Part shown: positions 41,301 to 48,391 of the stretch, piece by piece | Numbering within the stretch: the first letter of the stretch is position 1 | Layout: every line of letters starts with the position of its first letter | Source of the DNA: UBA6168 sp041741095 | Lineage (GTDB): Bacteria > Bacteroidota > Bacteroidia > Chitinophagales > Saprospiraceae | NCBI GenBank assembly: GCA_041741095.1 | Contig: JBGSKQ010000031.1 | Coordinates: 1-64,000, forward strand | Direction of reading: 5' to 3' | Length of the DNA: 64,000 nucleotides | Translations under genes and position numbers: made by a program | The notes under the pieces: generated by a model | Databases searched by the model: none | What the model was told of the DNA's origin: nothing | What the model saw: only the letters and a program-made list of their open reading frames with translations

Positions 41301-42257
41301 ATGATGGTAAAATTCCTAAAGGTTTGCGCCTTGATTGTGTTAATGACAACGGGCGCACTTGCACAAAACAGTTATAATTCCGAACTCCCGCTCCAAATAT
41401 CCGACCGCTACATTTTACCTTTAAGAAGTCTGGAAGACGATGGCCTCCAAGCCAGTTTGGCCAAAAAACTCAATGCCAACCCCAAATGGAAAAAACTCAT
41501 TGCCAATAAAAAACTGGCCGTCGGGCTGGTGGACTTGGCCGACCCCTACAATGTGCGCTATGCCGCCGTCAATGGAGACGAAATGATGTACGCCGCCAGC
41601 CTGCCCAAAATCGCCGTGCTGCTGGCCGCCGAGGATGCCATAGCAAAAGGCGAACTGAAAGCAACCAATGAAGTGCTTTCAGATATGCGCCTGATGATCA
41701 GCAAATCGAACAACCAAGCCACCACCCGCATGATTGACCGGGTGGGCTACAAAAAAATATCCGGCGTGCTCACTGATCCGCAGTATAAACTCTACGACAA
41801 AAAACACGGCGGCGGCCTTTGGGTAGGCAAGCGCTATGCCGCTGGCGGTGCCCGCAACCCCGACCCTCTGGAGGGCCTTAGCCATGCCGCTTCGGTATCG
41901 CAGGTCTGCCGTTTTTATTACATGATGGCAATGGGTAAACTGGTGAATAGCGAACGCTCTGAGCACATGCTGCAAATGATGGGCGACCCTGGGCTGCACC
42001 ACAAATTCGTGAATACCCTTGATCGGACGGCTCCCGGTGCCAAGCTGTACCGCAAGTCGGGTTCCTGGAAAAACTTCCACTCCGATTCCGTGCTGGTGTG
42101 GGGCGACCAATGGCAACGCTACATCCTGGTCGGCCTGGCAGAAGATGCTGAAGGTGAGCAGATTATGCGTGACCTGGTGGTGGCCGTGGAGGATATTTTG
42201 AAAAAGAAAACCCTCCTGGTGGAGAACGGGCCTGTGCAGCCAAAGAACAAGGGTTGA
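41301..42257 (+). CDS. Class-A beta-lactamase-fold serine hydrolase
   Basis: A 318-residue periplasmic protein (signal ends ALAQ, residue about 22). It has the three penicilloyl-serine-transferase-like motifs: S100-L-P-K103 (SxxK), S136-N137-N138 (SDN-like) and K252-S253-G254 (KTG-like). The Glu166 region (omega loop) of true class-A beta-lactamases is not clearly present. It is therefore more likely a serine hydrolase or transpeptidase-related enzyme than a resistance enzyme. It is a distant paralog of the protein encoded at 45829-47088. ATG 41304 is an alternative start. The neighbouring leader at 41068-41228 may regulate it. Confidence 0.85.
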   Translation: MMVKFLKVCALIVLMTTGALAQNSYNSELPLQISDRYILPLRSLEDDGLQASLAKKLNANPKWKKLIANKKLAVGLVDLADPYNVRYAAVNGDEMMYAASLPKIAVLLAAEDAIAKGELKATNEVLSDMRLMISKSNNQATTRMIDRVGYKKISGVLTDPQYKLYDKKHGGGLWVGKRYAAGGARNPDPLEGLSHAASVSQVCRFYYMMAMGKLVNSERSEHMLQMMGDPGLHHKFVNTLDRTAPGAKLYRKSGSWKNFHSDSVLVWGDQWQRYILVGLAEDAEGEQIMRDLVVAVEDILKKKTLLVENGPVQPKNKG

Positions 42258-42349
42258 GAAGGGCAGCTTAGTTTGCTGGGCAGAAAAATGCTTCCCGAAT
42301 TGGAAGGGATAAGTAAATGGGTTATTTTTGTTTAAAACAATCTTAAAAT

Positions 42350-42844
42350 ATGGACTCAGCAACTTTGCCCATCCAGTCAGATTATGAAACAGAACGTGGA
42401 AAACCTATGCCCAGTAAACTACACTCCGTCATTACCCAAAGACTAACTGTGTTTCTGGTCAACAACTATGGTGATCAATTTGAAATACTGCCTGAGCTTA
42501 CGCTTGATACCAGCGAAAAAACGACCCCTGACATCGCCATTTGCCAGCCAGAAGAAATTGATTTTACGGTAGATGAAATCAAAAGAAAAGAGCCACCCCT
42601 CGCCACCATTGAAATCCTATCTCCGACGCAAGTATTGCAGACACTGTTGGATAAAACCAACGAGTATTTCTCATTCGGGGTAAAATCGTGCTGGGTCATT
42701 TTACCGACGCTGAAGACAGTTTATGTCTATAGCGCTCCTTACAAATTCGAGGTATTTTCGCCTGGCGACGATTTGTACGATGCAAAACTTGATATCAAGA
42801 TGCCCATTGACACACTTTTTGCTTCCAAATCAATTGTCAAATAA
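42350..42844 (+). CDS. Uma2-family endonuclease-fold protein (DUF820)
   Basis: A 164-residue protein of the Uma2/DUF820 family with the PD-(D/E)XK nuclease core. Visible residues are LPELTLDTSEKTTPDIAIC (the Asp of the PD motif) and ATIEILSPTQ (E-x-L in the next strand), followed by a WVILPTLKTVYVY strand. It contains Cys in AICQPEE and KSCWVIL. Such proteins are abundant in Bacteroidota and cyanobacteria, often with unknown targets. It is a single gene followed by a strong terminator-like hairpin. Confidence 0.85.
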   Translation: MDSATLPIQSDYETERGKPMPSKLHSVITQRLTVFLVNNYGDQFEILPELTLDTSEKTTPDIAICQPEEIDFTVDEIKRKEPPLATIEILSPTQVLQTLLDKTNEYFSFGVKSCWVILPTLKTVYVYSAPYKFEVFSPGDDLYDAKLDIKMPIDTLFASKSIVK

Positions 42845-42885
42845 GCGTTTTTTATAGAAAAGTGTGCTTTCCATTTTCTACAAAT

Positions 42886-42928
42886 AATTCCCGGTGTTTT
42901 TCGTAAGCACCGGGAATTGTGTTTTTTT
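42886..42928 (+). terminator. Rho-independent terminator after Uma2 gene
   Basis: A perfect 11-bp stem AATTCCCGGTG (42886-42896) / CACCGGGAATT (42908-42918) with an 11-nt loop, followed by GTGTTTTTTT. It ends 27 bp before the start of the next gene. Confidence 0.88.
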
Positions 42929-42954
42929 ACCCCTCCAACATCAAGTCACTGCCA

Positions 42955-45807
42955 ATGACCAACATCAGCGAAACGCTAAAACTGCTCCTGCGCACGGCCT
43001 TCGACATCCGTGACGGCGAAATGAAGCGGGCGGCGCTGATGCAAGCCTACATTTTCCTCATCATCTCCACGCTGCTCATCGTCAAGCCAACGGTGAACGG
43101 CCTTTTCCTCACCCAGTTCAGTGTGGAGAGTTTGCCAAATGCCTTTATTCTGGTGGCCATAGCGGCGGCGGTGGTTGCCACGCTCTATTCCCGCTTGCTG
43201 GCCCGCATCCCCTTGCAGCGCATGATGAAAAACACGCTCATCGTCTCCGTGTTGTCGTTGGTGGTGTTTGGCTCCTTTTTGCTGATAGATGTCGCCAAAG
43301 GGCTGGTGCTGTACCTGTTTTACATCTGGGTGGCCATCTTCGCACTGCTCGCCACCTCGCAGTTTTGGGTGCTGGCCAATCTGGTGTTCAATGCCCGTGA
43401 AGCCAAGCGTTTGTTCGGGTTTATAGGGGCTGGGGCCATCGCCGGGGGCATTTTTGGCGGTTATCTCACCTCGGCGCTGGCGCAGGTCATGCGGGTAGAG
43501 TTTCTGTTGTTTGTCTGCGCCCTTCTGCTTTCCCTGTGCCTTCCCATTGTACGCACGATTTGGAAAAATTATGTGGTGCAGCCTCCCGCACCAGTGCAGC
43601 CAAAAAGCCGGGTCATAGGTTGGGCCGAACACCCCATCAACCTGATCCGCCAATCTAAACACCTTAGCTTTTTGGCGGGCATCGTGGGCGTGAGCGTGAT
43701 GGTAGCCAAATTGGTGGACTACCAATTCGGCGGCCTTGCCGCAGCCGCCATTGACAACGCCGAAGAGCTGACAGCTTTCTTTGGATTCTGGTTTTCGACC
43801 TTCAATCTGCTGTCGCTCTTGTTGCAGCTTTTCCTCACCCGGCGGATTGTCGGAACCTTTGGCGTAGCCACTTCACTGTTTTTCCTGCCTTCACTCATAT
43901 TGGTGGCGGCGATCCTGCTGCTGTTGTTCCCCGAATGGCTGCTTGCGGCGGTTTTTTTTAAAATGTCTGACGGCAGCCTCAAGCAATCCATTAACAAGGC
44001 GGCGATGGAATTGATCATCATGCCCATCCCAGCGGATTTGAAAAACCAAACCAAAACCTTCATTGATGTTTTTGTGGACAGTGTGGCCACGGGCATCAGC
44101 GGCCTGGCCCTCATTTTTTTGGTAAAAGGATTGAGCCTCTCCACCACGGCCATCAGCCTGCTCATCGTGGCGCTCATCCTGCTTTGGATCTACCTGGCCT
44201 ATCGGGTGCGGGGCGAGTATTTGCGTTCGTTTAAATTGAAAATTGAAAGTGCAAAAGGGGAAGAGCATTTGCCCAAAAAACAAATAGACCTCACGAGCGA
44301 ATCTGCTATCGGCGGACTGGGCAAAGTGCTGGAAAACGGCTCAGAAAAACAAATTCTATTTGTGTTGGGCAAGATAAAGGAACTGCCAAACGACCGCTTT
44401 TTTGAAATGGTGAAAAAACTGCTGCAGCACCCCTCGCACGAGGTACAGGCAGAGGCCATTGCCACTTTGTATTTTTATAAAAAACACCCCATGGTGGAGG
44501 AGATAAAACCATTTATCCAAAGCGATAGCCAAAAGGTGAAAATACAGGCATTTGAATACCTCATCGAGCATTCGTCGGCCCAGCGCTACACCTTCATGAA
44601 CGACTACCTGCGGAACGAAAACTACCGGGTGAGGGCGGCAGCACTGGTTTCCTTGGCCCGTGATACCCGTGACAACCTGCGCCTGAAAGCGGCCTACGGA
44701 CTCAAGGAAAGGCTGGTAGATTTGTTGGAAGAAATCCCATTTATCAAAAACCCAGAGCAAGAGGCTTTTGAAAAAATTACCTTGCTAAAAGCGATTGGCT
44801 ACGCCAATTTACCAGATCTCTACGAACATATTTTCCCATTTTTTTCTGATAAAAACAAAGAAGTGGTCGGCCAGGCCATCACCTCGGCGGGCAGGACGCA
44901 AAGCCCCATTTTTGTGGAGCGCCTTGTCCGTTTTTTGAACAGCGAAGAACACCGTGAAGCTGCCGTTGTGGCACTGGCTAATTATGGCAAAACCATTGTG
45001 CCGGAGCTTCGGCGCACCATGCAGGTACCTGGTACACCCATAGAAACCCTTCGGGTTTTTCCTTTGGTATTGAAAAAAATCGGTTCGCAGCAGTCCGTCA
45101 ATTTCCTCATCGAGCTTTTCGACGTGGACGACAAGGCCCTGCAACAGGCCGCCCTGCGCAGCCTCAATTCGCTTCGCAACAATTATCCGTATTTGAAATT
45201 TGAAAAAAAGCAAATCGTCAGGCGCATACTGCGGGAGGCGAAATTGTACCAGGACACCCTGTCGGCGCTGCACGCACAGCTATACATTCGCCTCACCCGC
45301 AAAAGCGAACCGGTCAGCGACCGGGAAAGGGAGCAAATGGAAGCCCGCATGAGCCTCATCCGCCTGATGGAGCAGCGCCTGGATCGCAACCTGGAGCGCA
45401 TTTTCCGCCTGCTCGGCCTCAACTACGGTTCGGAAGACATTCTCGCCATCTACGAAAGCCTGCGCAGCGGCAAGGACGACCTGCGGGTGAATGCCCTCGA
45501 ATTCCTCGACAACCTGCTGGAACCCAGCATCAAAAGGGCCATTATCCCCATCATAGAAACGAGCATGTTGGAAACCATCACCGAGGAAACGGTGAAAAAC
45601 ATGAACCTGAAAATTCCCACCGAATACGAATGTTTTAAGATGCTGCTGCGGGGAAAGGACCTGCGTATCAAGCTGGCCGTGCTGTACCTCATCCGGCAGT
45701 TGGGCGATAAAAAATTCCTTCCGCTGGTAGAAGAAAGCCTGCAAAGCAGCCAGGAAAAGGTGCGGGATTTTGCGGAGAAAGTGGCAATGGGATTGAAAGT
45801 CCTGTAA
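42955..45807 (+). CDS. ADP/ATP carrier-like (NTT/MFS) membrane protein fused to HEAT repeats
   Basis: With ATG 42955 the protein has 950 residues; the frame to 42919 starts inside the terminator. The N-terminal ~430 residues form about 12 transmembrane helices of the nucleotide-transporter/MFS type (MQAYIFLIISTLLIVKPTVNGLFL, GVSVMVAKLVDYQFGGLAAAAI, KGLSLSTTAISLLIVALILLWIYL). The C-terminal ~500 residues are HEAT-like helical repeats (HPSHEVQAEAIATLYFYKKHP, SDSQKVKIQAFEYLIEHS, RNENYRVRAAALVSLARD, DDKALQQAALRSLNSLRNNY, ESLQSSQEKVRDFAEKVA). Similar fusions occur in Bacteroidota; transport of nucleotides is not proven, and the HEAT part suggests a scaffold or regulatory role. It is convergent with the serine hydrolase gene at 45829. 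Confidence 0.88.
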   Translation: MTNISETLKLLLRTAFDIRDGEMKRAALMQAYIFLIISTLLIVKPTVNGLFLTQFSVESLPNAFILVAIAAAVVATLYSRLLARIPLQRMMKNTLIVSVLSLVVFGSFLLIDVAKGLVLYLFYIWVAIFALLATSQFWVLANLVFNAREAKRLFGFIGAGAIAGGIFGGYLTSALAQVMRVEFLLFVCALLLSLCLPIVRTIWKNYVVQPPAPVQPKSRVIGWAEHPINLIRQSKHLSFLAGIVGVSVMVAKLVDYQFGGLAAAAIDNAEELTAFFGFWFSTFNLLSLLLQLFLTRRIVGTFGVATSLFFLPSLILVAAILLLLFPEWLLAAVFFKMSDGSLKQSINKAAMELIIMPIPADLKNQTKTFIDVFVDSVATGISGLALIFLVKGLSLSTTAISLLIVALILLWIYLAYRVRGEYLRSFKLKIESAKGEEHLPKKQIDLTSESAIGGLGKVLENGSEKQILFVLGKIKELPNDRFFEMVKKLLQHPSHEVQAEAIATLYFYKKHPMVEEIKPFIQSDSQKVKIQAFEYLIEHSSAQRYTFMNDYLRNENYRVRAAALVSLARDTRDNLRLKAAYGLKERLVDLLEEIPFIKNPEQEAFEKITLLKAIGYANLPDLYEHIFPFFSDKNKEVVGQAITSAGRTQSPIFVERLVRFLNSEEHREAAVVALANYGKTIVPELRRTMQVPGTPIETLRVFPLVLKKIGSQQSVNFLIELFDVDDKALQQAALRSLNSLRNNYPYLKFEKKQIVRRILREAKLYQDTLSALHAQLYIRLTRKSEPVSDREREQMEARMSLIRLMEQRLDRNLERIFRLLGLNYGSEDILAIYESLRSGKDDLRVNALEFLDNLLEPSIKRAIIPIIETSMLETITEETVKNMNLKIPTEYECFKMLLRGKDLRIKLAVLYLIRQLGDKKFLPLVEESLQSSQEKVRDFAEKVAMGLKVL

Positions 45808-45828
45808 GGCTAAAAATCTTGCAAAAAC

Positions 45829-47088
45829 TCACTCCCTCACCAGTTTGTCCACCTTCCCAGCGAGTAAATTGTGGTCAATATTGGAATTCTTCCTAAGCAC
45901 GTTCGTCATTAGGGCTACCAGGTAAACGACGCTGTCGCCCCTTTCGACAATGGCCACGGAGTTCATGTAATTCTCCACGTTGCCCTTGAATTTGCCGCAG
46001 GGGTCGTCGGCTTTCCCATTGCATTTGTACAGGCTGCCGGACTTGAAATACACAGCGGCGTCTTTCAGGCTTTTGTTGTTGGCATAGCGCACTCGGGTAT
46101 CCGTCAGATAGAGCAAACGCTTGATTTCCAGGCTGGTAGCGGGGTCAACGATGTCGCCACGCTCCAGTGAAACAAGCCATTTCATCATAGCTTTAGGGGT
46201 GCCAATGCTGCCACCTTTGCCTGGGATATAGTTTGTGCCGCCACGGGTAAAAAGCTGCCCCAGCCGCCATTCGTCTTCGGTAATGCCCACCGACCGCAGG
46301 GGATCGCTGACCACCGAGGTGGCAATGTCCGCCAGGGCGGATTTGGGAGTTTTTTTAAAATATTCCTCGCCCTGTTCGTAGGTCAGGTTGAAATAGTTTT
46401 TTCCAAAAACCCGCATCAAAATGGCCTCCCGCCACACCACGCTGGCGGCGCCGTTGTTGCTCACGGACATCATGTGGTCGGCCCATTCGTAGAGGGTAAA
46501 AGTGTCTTTTGGCTGCACGGTCCGTTTGAAAAACTTCTTCGTTTCGGGGTCAAAAAAAGGCACAGTGTGCGAGTCCGTCATCGCCCATGGGCCGGCCTTG
46601 ACTATCTTTTTCTTCAACAAATCCCGGCGCTGCTCAAATGAATCCGGGTAGAGGTTTTCCAATTCGCAAAAAAGGCCTGAAATCACTGCCAGTTTGCCAA
46701 CGCTACCTGGTTGAAAGCCACGATCTTCCTGGCGGGCGGCGTAGCGGATGGGTTTATTGGGCGAAATGTCCAGCAAGGTGATGGAATAGCTCTCGTGCAG
46801 GTTGGGGAAAAGGGCGTTCAGCTTTTTTTGAAACGCCGGATCGGGTTCGGGCAGGTAGCCGAGGCTGTCGCCTTTTTGCGTGTTGTAGAGGTGGAGTTTG
46901 ATATCGTTGATGGATTTTTGGGCACCGATGGGCAGTTTTGTTCCTTTGATTTCATCTTTCATAATCAGTTCCAACCGCAGCAAACGGCGGATGCCCGTCA
47001 GGGTAAAGCCGTCAATGGGGTAGGCGGCGGCTTCGGTAAGCAGAGTGGCGAGGAAAAGAAGAGGCAGTAAATATGATTTGGCAGTCAT
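45829..47088 (-). CDS. Beta-lactamase-fold serine hydrolase (second paralog)
   Basis: A 419-residue periplasmic protein (signal MTAKSYLLPLLFLATLLTEAAA). Motifs in order are S129-V-G-K132 (SxxK), S210-N211-N212 and K349-S350-G351, each spaced wider than in class-A enzymes, with insertions around residues 150-200 (including PWAMTDSHTVPFFDPETKKFF). It belongs to the same serine-hydrolase group as the 41301-42257 product but is about 100 residues longer. Its natural substrate is unknown. It is separated by 21 bp from the end of the convergent transporter-HEAT gene. Confidence 0.85.
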   Translation of the reverse strand: MTAKSYLLPLLFLATLLTEAAAYPIDGFTLTGIRRLLRLELIMKDEIKGTKLPIGAQKSINDIKLHLYNTQKGDSLGYLPEPDPAFQKKLNALFPNLHESYSITLLDISPNKPIRYAARQEDRGFQPGSVGKLAVISGLFCELENLYPDSFEQRRDLLKKKIVKAGPWAMTDSHTVPFFDPETKKFFKRTVQPKDTFTLYEWADHMMSVSNNGAASVVWREAILMRVFGKNYFNLTYEQGEEYFKKTPKSALADIATSVVSDPLRSVGITEDEWRLGQLFTRGGTNYIPGKGGSIGTPKAMMKWLVSLERGDIVDPATSLEIKRLLYLTDTRVRYANNKSLKDAAVYFKSGSLYKCNGKADDPCGKFKGNVENYMNSVAIVERGDSVVYLVALMTNVLRKNSNIDHNLLAGKVDKLVRE

Positions 47089-47256
47089 CGCTAATTTTTT
47101 TTTGCGGGGAAATTACCCAAATTTTATCCATTGGAAACTCCGCATCTACTTGGAGAATACGAAGGCGATAAAGACATTGTGAATTGATTTTCAGGATTTT
47201 ATAAAGCATTTTGCTTGCTAAGATAAATTTATCAAACATTGAAACCTCAAAATTAA

Positions 47257-47293
47257 CAAGCCCCGCAGAGCCAGGTTGACTTTGCGGGGCTTG
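47257..47293 (-). terminator. Terminator-like hairpin after the Rpn gene
   Basis: A perfect 11-bp stem CAAGCCCCGCA / TGCGGGGCTTG (47257-47267 and 47283-47293), 28 bp past the stop codon of the minus-strand gene at 47321-48352. On the minus strand it is followed by TTAATTTTG. Confidence 0.8.
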
Positions 47294-47320
47294 TATTTTG
47301 GAAAGGAAGCAGGCAATGGT

Positions 47321-48352
47321 TTATTTCTTCAAATGCTGCTGCAGAATGCTGACAAGTGCTGGCCGGACGTTCGTTTGCTTCGCAATTTCACCTATATCTG
47401 CATTTTTCTTTTTCAATAAAACGGTGATTTCCTGCTCTTTCAGGAGTTGTTGCCGAATTTCTTTTACAAAGCCCGCCGTAACTTCTAACACCTCTGCGAT
47501 AGTCGCCTCATCGAAATTTTTATTGAGCATGTTGCGGATGGCAGTAATGTCTTTTTCTTCCTTGCCTATTTCGAGCCCCTGCTCGAGGCCCTGTTCTATG
47601 CCGTCTTCCAGACCTTTCTTCTCGCCGAGTTGGAGGCCCTGGATGTACAGGATGTCGTCTTCATAATCTTTATAGCCTATCATTTCAATGACTTTTTTAA
47701 TGGTTTTATCACGCAAATTACGCTTTTTTGAAAGCATCAACAACTGTTTGATAAATTTTCTGATCGCTATGGAATTGCCTGCCAATTGAACCAGCCGCTC
47801 CAGAATCATCCTGATAATGTCATCTGGATTTTGCCCCTTTGGGTTGGCCAAAATTGCAAAAATCACTTCCTCCGGCGTGTTTGAATATAGAAATACCTCG
47901 AAACTGATTTCGATGATGCAATGTACCTTGTAACAATAGGTGAAATGGGTGTGTTTGATATTCCCCGAAATATTTTTTGGGGGCTTATTTCCGAGGTAAA
48001 ACAAGTGCTGCTCAATTTCTTTTCCGTAGATTTTTCCGCAAATCCCCAAGTACTCGGCCATACGCCAATCCATGTTGCTTTCGTCTTTTCCCTCGAACTC
48101 AAAGTGCAGAATGTGGCCGTCGGGCGAAGCGACTCCAGTGATAAGCATCAGGAAATCGGGTTCTTTTTCGACGGTGGTTTGCATTTTAACCTTTGGCAGT
48201 GGCTTGAGTTGGTAGTTTTCATATTTTAAAACTGCGTTGATGAGGCCGGGAGCCAGTTCCCGAAGGTTTTCCTTGAAAATCTTGTCGAAGCTGTTGCCTT
48301 CTTCTTTGCCGGGAGGTGGGTTTTGCCTGTTTGGGGCACTTCGTTTTGCCAT
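47321..48352 (-). CDS. Rpn-family recombination-promoting nuclease/transposase-like protein
   Basis: A 343-residue protein of the Rpn/PD-(D/E)XK transposase-like family. The core (about 25-140) shows FDKIFKENLRELAPGL, EKEPDFLMLITG with the PD-type acidic residue, and HILHFEFEGKDESNMDWRMAEYLG with the E-x-(E/Q)xK-like segment. The C-terminal part includes a Gly/Gln/Glu-rich tract (GLEDGIEQGLEQGLEIG) typical of these proteins, and a last helical region with a helix-turn-helix-like IGEIAKQTNVRPALVSIL. Members in E. coli promote recombination. No terminal inverted repeats are seen, so it is not clearly part of a mobile element. Confidence 0.85.
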   Translation of the reverse strand: MAKRSAPNRQNPPPGKEEGNSFDKIFKENLRELAPGLINAVLKYENYQLKPLPKVKMQTTVEKEPDFLMLITGVASPDGHILHFEFEGKDESNMDWRMAEYLGICGKIYGKEIEQHLFYLGNKPPKNISGNIKHTHFTYCYKVHCIIEISFEVFLYSNTPEEVIFAILANPKGQNPDDIIRMILERLVQLAGNSIAIRKFIKQLLMLSKKRNLRDKTIKKVIEMIGYKDYEDDILYIQGLQLGEKKGLEDGIEQGLEQGLEIGKEEKDITAIRNMLNKNFDEATIAEVLEVTAGFVKEIRQQLLKEQEITVLLKKKNADIGEIAKQTNVRPALVSILQQHLKK

Positions 48353-48391
48353 AGTAGTAGTTTAATTCCGTCGCAAAATAGAGATTTCGAT

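Noticed and set aside
41301..42257. True class-A beta-lactamase resistance gene
   Set aside because: The three general motifs are present, but the omega-loop Glu region is not, and the protein has a different core length.
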